Counted from the stretch's first letter, positions 44,201-53,910 are shown. The stretch is DNA of 64,000 nucleotides from CBDFKB01 sp965248715 (GCA_965248715.1 CBDFKB010000008.1:186001-250000), one strand, 5' to 3'. The notes: generated by a model from the letters alone, not told the origin. Numbers and translations: made by a program.

Positions 44201-44855
44201 AGGCAAATTCACTTCTGAATTTCCCCGGGAAAATACCATCGAGAAATCGTGCGATGATCTGAACAGCCGTCTCGCGTGAAAAATCATTTGGGTGGGTCAA
44301 AAAGTCGGCCCACATACCTTCAAGCAGGGCCAAGGTGCCAAGTGTTACTTCGTTGGCAACAAGCCCGTGGTCCTGCGCATCGGAGTTTTCGAGAAGAGCC
44401 CGGAATGCATCGCACAACGTGCTTCGCAATCGTTTATCTCGTGTATCACTGTACCGTGCTATGTTCCTGTTAGTGCGCGCAACGCCGCGGAATGCGTGCC
44501 AGATGGCGACCGAACGCTCATTGAGTATTTGAACACTCAGATCAGCTCTTACCACCGCCATAACCAACTGGGTTGGGTTTGCGGCCATGCTTGCAACCTG
44601 AAGCTCCATTTCAAAATAGTACAAATCGCTGAACGCCTTAGCAGCGGCCACCAAAAGGTTGTCCTTGCCGCCAAAGTGAAGATGGATCATTCCTCGCGAA
44701 AGATCGGCTTTTTCCGTAATCCGGCTCACAGTAGTGTCTGCGATGCCAATATCAGCAATTAGGTCAAGCGTGGCATTGATCAGCGCGCGCCGATTGCGTT
44801 CCGGGTTTCGTCGGGTAGCCCTATCGCCGATCAATACATCCTGGGTTTTTGCCAT
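44190..44855 (-). CDS. TetR family regulator, BetI-like
   Basis: 221-aa repressor. The HTH is RRALINATLDLIADIGIADTTVSRITEKADLSRGMIHLHFGGKDNLL, very like BetI, the choline-responsive repressor. It is divergent from the transporter-demethylase cluster and is its likely regulator. The ATG at 44855 is chosen since the domain begins within 20 residues of it. Confidence 0.88.
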   Translation of the reverse strand: MAKTQDVLIGDRATRRNPERNRRALINATLDLIADIGIADTTVSRITEKADLSRGMIHLHFGGKDNLLVAAAKAFSDLYYFEMELQVASMAANPTQLVMAVVRADLSVQILNERSVAIWHAFRGVARTNRNIARYSDTRDKRLRSTLCDAFRALLENSDAQDHGLVANEVTLGTLALLEGMWADFLTHPNDFSRETAVQIIARFLDGIFPGKFRSEFALVE

Positions 44856-44943
44856 AAATTTCAACCCTCTGTCCGGTAAACCACACTGGATTTCTCGATT
44901 GCGTGACCGAGATTGACTCATTGGGCGGTACTATGCAATCCTT

Positions 44944-44961
44944 AATGCACGATCGTCCATT
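44944..44961. promoter_or_regulatory. Candidate TetR operator
   Basis: AATGCACGATCGTCCATT is an 18-bp palindrome with one unpaired position, 38 bp before the first transporter gene and 88 bp from the regulator start. Its size and place suit a TetR-family operator; binding is inference. Confidence 0.5.
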
Positions 44962-44999
44962 TAGTCGATCCAGGGATTGCGCAAAGGGAAAAGTGCAAG

Positions 45000-45857
45000 G
45001 TGAATTTGAGAAGCGAAGCAGCAAAAGGTTGGGTGCTAAGCGCGCCGGCGATGCTTTACGTAGGCTTGCTCGTTGCCGCGCCGCTGATCATCCTCGTGAC
45101 ATATTCGCTTTGGACCCAGTCCTACGTCACTATTGACCGGACATTTACTTTGGCCAATTACCGGGAAGCTTTCGCTGACCCTTTGGTGCGGTATCTCATG
45201 ATCCGCTCTATCCTGATCGCGGCGGCCGTCACCGTGGTCACCGTTTCACTTGCCTACCCAATAGCTTATTTCATCGCAATGAAGGCGAGGAAGAAAACTT
45301 TATGGCTCCTCCTCATTACTATTCCCTTTTGGTCGAGCTACCTGCTGCGGGTTTTTGCCTGGAAACTTATTCTGGGTTTCAACGGAGTGTTGAATTCGGC
45401 GCTCCTGGCCTTGGGTTTAATCGATAAACCCCTCACCTTCTTGCTGTTTAATGAATTTGCTGTTGTTTTGACACTTGCCCATGCATGGGCCCCCTTTGCG
45501 ATCCTGCCAATATATGTGTCGCTCCAAAAGATCGATCCGAGTCTTTTGGAAGCGGCCACTGATCTGGGCAATAGCTCATTGGAAAGTTTTCGAAGGGTAA
45601 CCTTGCCGTTGACCGTGCCTGGGATTATTGCGGCCAGCTTAATCATTTTCATTCCGACGGTCGGCGACTATGTCACGCCATCGCTGGTGGGAGGGTCAAG
45701 TGGCAAGATGATCGCAAACCTGATCCAGGTTCAATTTGGCGCGGCCAACAACTGGCCGTTCGGGGCTACACTTTCGCTCTTGGCCATGCTTTCGGTTGGC
45801 TTTGTTGCGATTGTTTTCGTGATCAGCGCCAGCAGTTTAGGCAGGCGCATCCGATGA
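45000..45857 (+). CDS. ABC transporter permease, PotB-like
   Basis: 285-aa inner-membrane permease of the spermidine/putrescine (POPT) class with six helices. The coupling motif is EAATDLGNSSLESFRRVTLPLTVPGI. GTG start at 45000. The end overlaps the next permease start (ATGA). It belongs to a set whose catabolic neighbours suggest a methylated amine ligand. Confidence 0.92.
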   Translation: MNLRSEAAKGWVLSAPAMLYVGLLVAAPLIILVTYSLWTQSYVTIDRTFTLANYREAFADPLVRYLMIRSILIAAAVTVVTVSLAYPIAYFIAMKARKKTLWLLLITIPFWSSYLLRVFAWKLILGFNGVLNSALLALGLIDKPLTFLLFNEFAVVLTLAHAWAPFAILPIYVSLQKIDPSLLEAATDLGNSSLESFRRVTLPLTVPGIIAASLIIFIPTVGDYVTPSLVGGSSGKMIANLIQVQFGAANNWPFGATLSLLAMLSVGFVAIVFVISASSLGRRIR

Positions 45858-46639
45858 AACAGTTCTCTTGGCTCTGGATTTACACCGTCCTTTATCTGGT
45901 ATTCCTGTATCTGCCGGTTTTGCTACTACCGTTATTTTCGTTCAATGACGGCACAATTGTTGCCTTTCCCCTGCAGGGTTTTACCTTAAAATGGTACGGT
46001 CAACTCGGACAGCAGGATACACTTATCCAGGCGCTTTTTAACAGCTTGATCGTTGGTAGTGTCGCTGCTGTATTGAGTACTGCTCTCGGCTTATTCGCTG
46101 CCAGGGCCTATGTCCGGTACCGTTTCAAAGGAAAGAAATTATCCGAAGGGCTGGTCATGCTGCCTTTGGTCATTCCCGGCATCATTGTTGCGTCGTCCAT
46201 GCTCGTGTTGTTCATCAGCATCGGCTTGCGCCCATCACTTGTCACGATCATTTTGGGACACACATTTCTCGCATTGCCGTTTGCAGTGTCGATTATGAAA
46301 TCGGCCTTTGACCAGTTTGACCAATCACTGGAAGAAGCCGCTTTTGATCTAGGGGAAAGTGTAATCGGCACTTTCAGACGAGTAACCCTGCCAATCGTTT
46401 TGCCGGGAATTGTAGCCAGCTTATTGGTTACCTTCACAGTCTCGTTTGACGAATTCGTCCTGGCATTTTTTCTGTCCGGCAACGAGCCAACATTGCCGGT
46501 TTACATCTGGAGCCAAATTCGCTTCCCGGCCAAACTGCCAAACACCCTGGCATTAGGATCGGTGCTCCTGTTTTTCTCAATCCTGCTGCTGTTGATCGCC
46601 GAGGTCTTTCGCCGGCGTTCAACAGAAAATGCGGTTTAG
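45854..46639 (+). CDS. ABC transporter permease, PotC-like
   Basis: 261-aa partner permease with six helices and the coupling motif EEAAFDLGESVIGTFRRVTLPIVLPGI. Overlap with the previous gene and 8 bp to the next indicate one transcript. Confidence 0.92.
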   Translation: MKQFSWLWIYTVLYLVFLYLPVLLLPLFSFNDGTIVAFPLQGFTLKWYGQLGQQDTLIQALFNSLIVGSVAAVLSTALGLFAARAYVRYRFKGKKLSEGLVMLPLVIPGIIVASSMLVLFISIGLRPSLVTIILGHTFLALPFAVSIMKSAFDQFDQSLEEAAFDLGESVIGTFRRVTLPIVLPGIVASLLVTFTVSFDEFVLAFFLSGNEPTLPVYIWSQIRFPAKLPNTLALGSVLLFFSILLLLIAEVFRRRSTENAV

Positions 46640-46647
46640 GCGGAAAT

Positions 46648-47766
46648 ATGGATAACACTCAAAAGATCATAGAAATGAAAGGTGTAACCAAGCGGTTCGG
46701 CCATTTTATTGCCGTGTCCGATTTGAACTTAAACCTATATCAGGGAGAGTTTTTCTCGCTTTTGGGACCTTCCGGTTGCGGGAAAACGACCGCACTTCGT
46801 ATGATCGCCGGCTTTCAGCAACCGGAGGAAGGCGAGATCGTTATCGATGGAAATACGATGCGCGATGTTCCGGCCAACAAACGTCCTACCAACATGGTCT
46901 TTCAAAGCTATGCAATCTTTCCTCATCTCAACGTTAAAGACAATGTCGCCTTTGGCCTACGCAAATCCGGCGCTTCCAACGAAGAAATCAACAAGCGTGT
47001 TTCCGAGGCGATGGAAATGGTGGAACTCGGCGGGTTGGAAAAACGTGGTCCAGCTGAATTGTCTGGAGGGCAACGCCAGCGCGTAGCGCTTGCACGGGCT
47101 TTGGTGCTGAGACCAAAGGTCCTGTTGCTCGACGAGCCGCTTTCGGCTCTGGACCGGAAACTGCGCGAGACCATGCAACTGGAACTGCGGCGGCTTCAGC
47201 GATCGATCGGCATCACCTTCGTGATGGTCACCCACGATCAGTATGAAGCCATGACCATGTCTGACCGGATCGGCGTAATGTTCAACGGCAAGCTCGAGCA
47301 GGTTGATCGGCCTGCGGACCTGTATGCCAGACCCTGCAATCGGGATGTGGCCTCATTCATCGGCGGTATGAATTTTCTGCCCGCGACGCTTGAAAACAAA
47401 GACAAGAGCAAATTGCAAATTTTAACCCCTGGATTTGGCAAATTGCACATTGGTATCAATCCAAACGTGTCTCGGCACGGGCCGAAATTGTTGACCGGCA
47501 TACGCCCAGAGCAATTGGAAATTAGTACCAAAAAGCCCTCAGACTATGATGCCACAACCCGCGGCACGGTTACCGACGTCGCATTCTATGGCGAAAGCAT
47601 TCACTATTATGTGGGTGTCGAAGATATTGATGAACCGATTGCTGTGGCCGTCCCTAATTACTTCCATACGGTCGATCACCAGCGGGGCGACTCTGTTTGG
47701 CTTGGTGTCCAAAATGCTTCGGTTATCGATTTGGGAGTTTATCTCAACAAAGGGAACAACCCTTGA
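46648..47766 (+). CDS. ABC transporter ATPase, PotA-like
   Basis: 372-aa ATPase: Walker A GPSGCGKTT, signature LSGGQRQRVALARAL, Walker B VLLLDEPLSALD, H-loop VMVTHDQYEAM, and a C-terminal TOBE regulatory domain from about residue 290. It energises the two permeases. Confidence 0.94.
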   Translation: MDNTQKIIEMKGVTKRFGHFIAVSDLNLNLYQGEFFSLLGPSGCGKTTALRMIAGFQQPEEGEIVIDGNTMRDVPANKRPTNMVFQSYAIFPHLNVKDNVAFGLRKSGASNEEINKRVSEAMEMVELGGLEKRGPAELSGGQRQRVALARALVLRPKVLLLDEPLSALDRKLRETMQLELRRLQRSIGITFVMVTHDQYEAMTMSDRIGVMFNGKLEQVDRPADLYARPCNRDVASFIGGMNFLPATLENKDKSKLQILTPGFGKLHIGINPNVSRHGPKLLTGIRPEQLEISTKKPSDYDATTRGTVTDVAFYGESIHYYVGVEDIDEPIAVAVPNYFHTVDHQRGDSVWLGVQNASVIDLGVYLNKGNNP

Positions 47767-47794
47767 CCAACATACTTAACAAGGAGGAATATCA

Positions 47795-48859
47795 ATGACA
47801 CCAAATCTTGGAAAAATGATTGCCACTGCTGCGTTCGTCAGCATCGGCTGGTGCGCGTCGGCAAGTGCCGAAGGCTCGGACTTGACGGTATTTGACTGGT
47901 CTGGATACGAGGATCAGGGCTTTTTTGCTGACTATATGGAAAAGCATGGAACTGCGCCATCTTATACATTTTTTGGTAGCCAGGAAGAGGCGTTCACCAA
48001 ACTACGTTCTGGTTTTACCGCCGATCTGGCACATCCGTGCACCGATGCGACAAAGAAATGGGTTGCCGCAGACCTGATCAAGCCACTTGATACCAGCAAG
48101 CTCATTCACTGGGACAAGCTGTCCCCGACCCTCACCAAAATGGATGGCATTGTCGTTGACAGCAAAGTCTACATGATGCCGTTTGAATGGGGAAATACCG
48201 GCTGGATATACCGCACGGACAAGATTACCGCCGATCAAGTTTCCCTGCAACTTGCAACCGATGCCAAATATAAAGGTCAGGTAGCCATTCCTGATGCAGC
48301 TTCCAGCGCCTATGCTTTCGCCGCCCTTGGTGCCGGCATCAAAAACTACGCCAATATGAATGACGAGGAATTTAAGAAAGCCTCTGACTTCCTGCGCATG
48401 GTTCATCCAAATGTCCGGTTTTATTGGTCGGACGCTGGCCAACTGGATCAAGCCATGGCAAGCGGCGAAATATTGTTGGGTTGGGCATGGAACCAGTCAG
48501 AATTGAACTTGCAGGGCAACAAGGTCCCCGCCGTTATGATGAGAGATGTGAAAAAAGGCATCGCCACTTGGGTTTGTGGGTATGTGCATTTGAAAAGCTC
48601 TACTCAGTCTGACGAGCAGACCTATGACATGCTGAACGCGCTGAGTTCGGCTGGCAGTGGCAAATACATCGTCGAAGCCTGGGGCTACGCCCATGCCAAC
48701 ACCGAAGGGCTCGCTGCAGTCGACCCGGAAACCATCAAGGGCTACGGGTTTGACAAGGCAGAAGAGTTTTTCAATGAAGGCCTATTCTTCGATGCCGTGG
48801 AGCCAAAATTAGAAGCGAAAATGCTGAAGGAATTCGAACGCATTAAAGCTGGCTTCTGA
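47795..48859 (+). CDS. Extracellular solute-binding protein, PotD-like
   Basis: 354-aa periplasmic binding protein of the spermidine/putrescine type. Signal peptide ends near CASASAEG; then LTVFDWSGYEDQGFFADYMEKHG. Several Trp and Tyr lie in the cleft region (FEWGNTGWIY, LGWAWNQSEL), which would suit a quaternary ammonium ligand, but this is inference. Strong AAGGAGGA ribosome site. Confidence 0.92.
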   Translation: MTPNLGKMIATAAFVSIGWCASASAEGSDLTVFDWSGYEDQGFFADYMEKHGTAPSYTFFGSQEEAFTKLRSGFTADLAHPCTDATKKWVAADLIKPLDTSKLIHWDKLSPTLTKMDGIVVDSKVYMMPFEWGNTGWIYRTDKITADQVSLQLATDAKYKGQVAIPDAASSAYAFAALGAGIKNYANMNDEEFKKASDFLRMVHPNVRFYWSDAGQLDQAMASGEILLGWAWNQSELNLQGNKVPAVMMRDVKKGIATWVCGYVHLKSSTQSDEQTYDMLNALSSAGSGKYIVEAWGYAHANTEGLAAVDPETIKGYGFDKAEEFFNEGLFFDAVEPKLEAKMLKEFERIKAGF

Positions 48860-48866
48860 TCCAAAT

Positions 48867-48894
48867 AACGGCGGGACCTTCCGGTCCCGCCGTT
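48867..48894 (+). terminator. Hairpin after the PotD-like gene
   Basis: Perfect 12-bp arms AACGGCGGGACC and GGTCCCGCCGTT around a TTCC loop. The T tract is short, so it may protect the 3' end of the transporter mRNA or attenuate more than terminate. Catabolic genes follow 40 bp later. Confidence 0.75.
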
Positions 48895-48934
48895 TCAAGA
48901 ACAAATCTTCAGACAATTTAGGAGCGCTTCGCCG

Positions 48935-50998
48935 ATGACGAAGGCTGATAGGTACAGTATTCTGTTTGAACCTATGCAAATTGGCCCGGTAATAGCGCGT
49001 AACCGATTTTACCAGGTGCCCCATTGCAATGGACTGGGTCATATGCGTCCGCGGGCCGAAGCCGCCATGCGTGCGGTGAAAGCAGAGGGTGGCTGGGCAG
49101 TAGTCTCAAATCAGGAAACTGAGGTTCACCCCACTTCCGACCTGTCGCCCTATGCCGAGGGACGGCTTTGGGACGCACGTGACATTCCAGCGCTACGGCT
49201 GATGACCGATGCAGTCCATGACAAGGGCGCGTTAGCAGCAGTAGAGCTCGTGCATAACGGTTCTCACGCGCTCAATCACCAGACCCGCGCTCCAATCTTT
49301 GCACCATCAGACATGGCGGTGGATAACGTTATCCCACGGCAAGCCAGAGCGATGGACAAATCCGATATACGGGAGTTGCGGCGCTGGCACCGAGACGCAG
49401 CAATTCGTGCTCGCGATGCGGGTTTTGACATCATCTATGTCTATGCTGGTCACAACATGACGGTGGCGCATCATTTCCTGTTGCCGCATTTGAACCAGCG
49501 CCACGACGAATATGGCGGTTGCCTGGAAAATCGTGTTCGTTTGACCCGGGAACTCTTGGAAGACACCCGCGAGGCTGTGGGTGAAAATTGCGCGGTGGCG
49601 TTTCGATTTGCAGTTGATGAGATGCTTGGCGCCGATGGCATGCAGGCAGCTGTAGAAGGACGTGCCATCGTCGAAATGCTGTCAGACTTACCGGATTTGT
49701 GGGACGTAAATGTCGCTGGCTGGCCCAACGATTCCGCTACTACGCGGTTCGTCACGCAAGATGGTTATCAAAACGACCATATCGCCTTCGTAAAACAGGT
49801 TACTGAAAAGCCGGTGGTTGGTGTTGGCCGGCACACGTCACCGGATAAGATGGTCTCATTGATTAGAAAGGGAATTATCGACTTCATTGGCGCAGCTCGT
49901 CCATCGATCGCAGATCCGTTTCTTCCAAAGAAGATTGAAGAGGGGCGGATCGAGGAAATCCGCGAATGTATCGGCTGTAATATTTGCGTTAGCGCTGACT
50001 GTCTGGGCATTCCTATCCGTTGCACCCAGAACCCGACCATGGGCGAGGAATGGCGCCGTGGTTGGCACCCCGAGATCATACCGCCAAAAGCCAGTGACAA
50101 GGAAATTCTTGTGATCGGTGCCGGCCCGGCGGGACTGGAATGCGCTATGCAGCTTGCGCGTCGCGGTTATGATGTGACGTTGGCGGACAGAGCAGATGAG
50201 TTTGGAGGACGGGTTCTGCGGGAAAGTCGTTTGCCGGGCCTGTCGTCCTGGATGCGGGTCGCCGACTACAGGCTCTATCAACTGCGCCAACAATGCAATG
50301 TGCAATTGTTTTTGCAAAGCCATATGGGCGCGGATGAGGTGGCGGAAATGGGCATTGATCACGTTTTCCTGGCCACCGGCGCGCGTTGGCGGCGCGATGG
50401 GGTTGGGCGCTCAACCCGAAGGGCGGCACCGGTGATCGACAAAATGGCGCGTGTTTTTGCACCTGATGACATCATGGATGGGCGGTTGCCACCGCACGGT
50501 CCGGTCGTGATTTACGATGATGATCAAATTTACCTTGCCGCGATTCTGGCAGAAAAATTGGCTCAAGGCGGATATGAAGTTACCTTCGTCACCCCAGCCA
50601 ACATGGTTTCTCCCTTCACCCAATACACGCTAGAGCAGGCTATGGTTCAGACCCGATTGATCGAGTTGGGTGTCTTGATCTTGATCAACAGACAATTGGT
50701 TGGCGTTGCCGCGGAAGCTATTAAGGTGGCTTGCATATTTACTGGACGTGAAGAGGAGATAGGGTGCGCCTCGGTGGTTCTGGTCACCGAGCGCATTCGC
50801 GAAACTGCGCTCCACGATACATTACGCCAACGTGGCGAGACCAAGAATCTCCAGCTCATCGGAGATGCCGCCGGCCCGGGGTTGATTGCTGATGCGGTTT
50901 ATTCCGGCCATATGGCCGCGCGGAATTTTGAACGCAATCCGACCGAGGTCGAACAGGATTGGTTTCGCCGGGAAATCATCGCCCTCGAGGATATGTGA
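48935..50998 (+). CDS. Trimethylamine dehydrogenase-family flavoprotein demethylase (DgcA-like)
   Basis: 687-aa two-part enzyme. The N-terminal TIM barrel binds FMN: Cys31 in NRFYQVPHC matches the Cys that carries 6-S-cysteinyl FMN in trimethylamine dehydrogenase. The [4Fe-4S] motif CIGCNICVSADCLGIPIRC lies near residue 350, followed by a nucleotide-binding half (ILVIGAGPAGLECAMQLARRG). The catalytic Tyr and His (VYAGH) and Asp (WPND) are kept. Of the three aromatic residues lining the trimethylamine pocket, one Trp remains (GWPND) while the Tyr and the other Trp positions appear replaced. It should demethylate an amine other than trimethylamine, such as dimethylglycine or a betaine. AGGAG lies 10 bases before the ATG. 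Confidence 0.9.
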   Translation: MTKADRYSILFEPMQIGPVIARNRFYQVPHCNGLGHMRPRAEAAMRAVKAEGGWAVVSNQETEVHPTSDLSPYAEGRLWDARDIPALRLMTDAVHDKGALAAVELVHNGSHALNHQTRAPIFAPSDMAVDNVIPRQARAMDKSDIRELRRWHRDAAIRARDAGFDIIYVYAGHNMTVAHHFLLPHLNQRHDEYGGCLENRVRLTRELLEDTREAVGENCAVAFRFAVDEMLGADGMQAAVEGRAIVEMLSDLPDLWDVNVAGWPNDSATTRFVTQDGYQNDHIAFVKQVTEKPVVGVGRHTSPDKMVSLIRKGIIDFIGAARPSIADPFLPKKIEEGRIEEIRECIGCNICVSADCLGIPIRCTQNPTMGEEWRRGWHPEIIPPKASDKEILVIGAGPAGLECAMQLARRGYDVTLADRADEFGGRVLRESRLPGLSSWMRVADYRLYQLRQQCNVQLFLQSHMGADEVAEMGIDHVFLATGARWRRDGVGRSTRRAAPVIDKMARVFAPDDIMDGRLPPHGPVVIYDDDQIYLAAILAEKLAQGGYEVTFVTPANMVSPFTQYTLEQAMVQTRLIELGVLILINRQLVGVAAEAIKVACIFTGREEEIGCASVVLVTERIRETALHDTLRQRGETKNLQLIGDAAGPGLIADAVYSGHMAARNFERNPTEVEQDWFRREIIALEDM

Positions 50999-51006
50999 AG
51001 ACAGCC

Positions 51007-52242
51007 ATGCACAAAGATGACCTGCATCTGATGTTTGATCTGATCAACGATCAGCCTGCGGGGTTCGCCCTGCCACGTCATTTCTATACATCGCAGGATG
51101 TATACGACAATGATATTCGTAGCTTTTGGAACCATAACTGGATCTGGGTAGGCCATGTCTGTCAGATACCCGACGCCGGTGACTTCTTCTTGTTTAACTA
51201 CGACGCTGAATCGATAATCATTGTTAGGGGTCGCGGCGGTGACGTGATTGCCCATCTAAATATTTGCCGCCACCGGGGGTCGCGTGTATGTTTGGAGAAA
51301 AACGGCAATACCCGCAGCTTTATCTGCCCCTACCACGCCTGGGCCTATGACCTGGGCGGCAAGCTGCGTAACTGCCGCTTAATGGGGCCAGATTTCGCCC
51401 GCGAGAACTACGGACTGCTTCCTGTGCAGGTGAAACTGTTCCAGGGTTTGATCTTCATCTGTGTGGCCGAAAAAGCGCCGCCACTTGACGACGCATTGTC
51501 CAGACTTGCCCCACTATCTGCGCCTTTTGAGTTTGAAAATTTGAAACTCGCGCACCAGGCATCCTACCCGGTTGCCGCCAATTGGAAACTGGCACTGGAA
51601 AATTACCTCGAATGTTATCATTGCGCGCCTTCTCACAAGGAATATTCCCGCAGCCATACCCTGAAGGACCCGGAACAAGTCACCGAATTCTCTGACGCAT
51701 TGATGCAAAGGATGCGCGCTGTTGGTCTGCCCACCGAACAGCTTGTCGGCGACGAACCCACCACCGGCTGCCTCGGCACCGATGTGTATTGGCGGCGCTA
51801 TCCTCTCTTTCCTGGTTATAAGACTGGAAGCAAGTCCGGCGAGCCGCTAGCGCCACCATTGGGATGCCTGAGCGGCCATGATGGAGGCGCAACTGATTTG
51901 GGGATTGGTCCGTTAAATTACTTCCTGATTTATGCTGATCACTTCATTGGCTACCGCTTTGTTCCTCGTGGTTTGCAGGAGACCGACATGCAAATTGTTT
52001 GGTACGTGCGCGGGGATGCTGAGGAGGAGCGCGACTACTCGCTCGACGACTTGACTTGGCTGTGGCACGTAACTTCGCTGGATGATGAGCGGATTATCCG
52101 CCACAATCAGGAAGGTGTGAATTCCCACCACTTTGTTCCTGGCCCGTTGTCCGAAATGGAATCAAGCATTTCTAGTTTTCACCGCACATATTTCGACATG
52201 ATCCGTTGCGGTTCTGAACCTTTGAAGATCAAACATGGCTGA
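51007..52242 (+). CDS. Rieske-type ring-hydroxylating/demethylating oxygenase, alpha subunit (GbcA-like)
   Basis: 411-aa oxygenase. Rieske [2Fe-2S] motif: CRHRGSRVC, then ICPYHAWAY; mononuclear iron site: NYLECYHCAPSHKEYS with two His and a likely C-terminal Asp. The family includes glycine betaine and stachydrine (proline betaine) demethylases. No ferredoxin-reductase partner (GbcB type) is adjacent, so electrons must come from elsewhere. Eight bases separate it from the flavoprotein gene and it overlaps the methyltransferase gene by 8. Confidence 0.9.
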   Translation: MHKDDLHLMFDLINDQPAGFALPRHFYTSQDVYDNDIRSFWNHNWIWVGHVCQIPDAGDFFLFNYDAESIIIVRGRGGDVIAHLNICRHRGSRVCLEKNGNTRSFICPYHAWAYDLGGKLRNCRLMGPDFARENYGLLPVQVKLFQGLIFICVAEKAPPLDDALSRLAPLSAPFEFENLKLAHQASYPVAANWKLALENYLECYHCAPSHKEYSRSHTLKDPEQVTEFSDALMQRMRAVGLPTEQLVGDEPTTGCLGTDVYWRRYPLFPGYKTGSKSGEPLAPPLGCLSGHDGGATDLGIGPLNYFLIYADHFIGYRFVPRGLQETDMQIVWYVRGDAEEERDYSLDDLTWLWHVTSLDDERIIRHNQEGVNSHHFVPGPLSEMESSISSFHRTYFDMIRCGSEPLKIKHG

Positions 52243-53806
52243 CAACCAACAGCACAAAATCCGCGGACGTGCCGGCGGGCGTAAAGCCCGTGCAGCGTTG
52301 CATCAAAAGCACACTCCGTCGCTCGCCATCCATGCAGGGCTTTCCGGTGGCCTTTACCAGCCTCTAAGCGACGCGGATATGACCCGGATACACGATGCTG
52401 CGATGACCGTTCTGGCGCGCACCGGATTAGCGGACGCGACCCAGGAATTGACCGATTTGTTGCTTCCAAAAGGGGCGGAACTTAACCAGCACGGGCGCCT
52501 TTGTTTCCCCCGGGCGCTGATGGAGGATTTATTGGCTGGGGCAGCCAGAGAGTTTTATGTTTGGGCGCGCGGTGAACGGGAAGGCAAAGATGACATGCAT
52601 TGCACCGCGCAAAATGTCTATTTCGTCAACTCCGGCACAGCGGTCACGACCTATGAGGCAGATACGAAAAGCTTTCGTCCCTCAACACTGCGTGACATTT
52701 ATGATTTTACGCGATTGGTAGACCGACTGGACAATATTCACATGCTCGGCGACACAGTGCTGGCTACCGATGTGCCAAACGATTTCGAGCATGACATGAA
52801 CATGCTCTACGCTATCCTCGCCGGCTCGCAAAAGCCGGCCTGCATTGCGTTCAGGGATCGCAAACATATCCCGCACGCTATCCGCATGTTCGATCTTGCG
52901 TCTGGTGGTGAAGGCAGTTTTCTGAAGAAACCATCGGTCATTTTCGGCGGCTGTCCGATTGTCTCACCTTTACGGTTCGGGAAGGAGAACCTGGAGATAC
53001 TGATCGATACTGCCAAGCTTGGTCTGACCGTTGATTTGGCGATACCACCACAAGCCGGGGCGACCGCACCCGCCACCCTAGCCGGAACCCTGGCTCAGGC
53101 CGTGGCAGAGACGTTGGCCTGCGTCGCGATTGCCAATCTGATTACACCGGGCTGCCCGGTAAATTTCGCGGCTTGGCCTTTCATTACCGATCTTCGGACC
53201 GGTTCATTTACCGGAGGCAGTGGCGAACAGGCGCTTATTTCAGCAGCAGCAGTGCAAATGGGCAATTTCTACAATCTACCCACCTCTGTCGGTTGCGGCA
53301 TGACCGATGCGAAGCTGCCGGATGCGCAATACGGTCTGGAAAAGGCGCTTACATTTGCTCTGGCCGCCCATGCCGGGGCCAACCGGCTGTGCGAATTTGG
53401 TGGCATGTTGGGCAGTCTAATGGGCTGTAGCTTCGAATCCATGGTAATTGACAACGAGGTTGGCGGCATGATCGCCCGCACCTTGCGCGGCATCGAAGTC
53501 TCTGATGAGACACTCGCCGTTGACGTAATCCACGATTGTGCAATTGATCCAGGTCATTTCCTCGGCAACTCGCATACGTTGCAATACATGAATACCGAAT
53601 TCGTGTACCCAGAACTGATGGACCGGGAGCGCACAGATACCTGGGAAGGTGAGGGAAAGAGCGATCTTTTGGAACGCGCCCACATCAAATCCAAAGCAAT
53701 TCTGCACAGCCATTTTCCGAACCATTTGACAGCAGTCGACACCCAGGTCCGTGACGAGTTCCCGATCCTGCTCGACGCCGCATCCATGCTGCACCCTGTT
53801 GATTGA
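52235..53806 (+). CDS. Trimethylamine methyltransferase family (MttB-like), second copy
   Basis: 523-aa MttB-superfamily protein without an amber codon. Blocks: LSDADMTRIHDAAMTVLARTGLADA, FRPSTLRDIYDFTRLVDRLDNIHMLG, LAIPPQAGATAPATLAGTLAQAVAETLA and LITPGCPVNFAAWPFITDLRTGSFTGGSGEQAL. It is clearly diverged from the copy at 4105-5649. Genetic coupling to the Rieske enzyme suggests a linked substrate. No corrinoid protein gene is in the cluster. Confidence 0.88.
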   Translation: MADNQQHKIRGRAGGRKARAALHQKHTPSLAIHAGLSGGLYQPLSDADMTRIHDAAMTVLARTGLADATQELTDLLLPKGAELNQHGRLCFPRALMEDLLAGAAREFYVWARGEREGKDDMHCTAQNVYFVNSGTAVTTYEADTKSFRPSTLRDIYDFTRLVDRLDNIHMLGDTVLATDVPNDFEHDMNMLYAILAGSQKPACIAFRDRKHIPHAIRMFDLASGGEGSFLKKPSVIFGGCPIVSPLRFGKENLEILIDTAKLGLTVDLAIPPQAGATAPATLAGTLAQAVAETLACVAIANLITPGCPVNFAAWPFITDLRTGSFTGGSGEQALISAAAVQMGNFYNLPTSVGCGMTDAKLPDAQYGLEKALTFALAAHAGANRLCEFGGMLGSLMGCSFESMVIDNEVGGMIARTLRGIEVSDETLAVDVIHDCAIDPGHFLGNSHTLQYMNTEFVYPELMDRERTDTWEGEGKSDLLERAHIKSKAILHSHFPNHLTAVDTQVRDEFPILLDAASMLHPVD

Positions 53807-53910
53807 ATTGGGCAAAAGAGCAATTTGGCGACTTGGTCATGAAATCAAACAATATCAACCACACAACCAAAAACGAACTTGCCCTGCAAAAGTCGGGGAA
53901 TTTTTGATAG

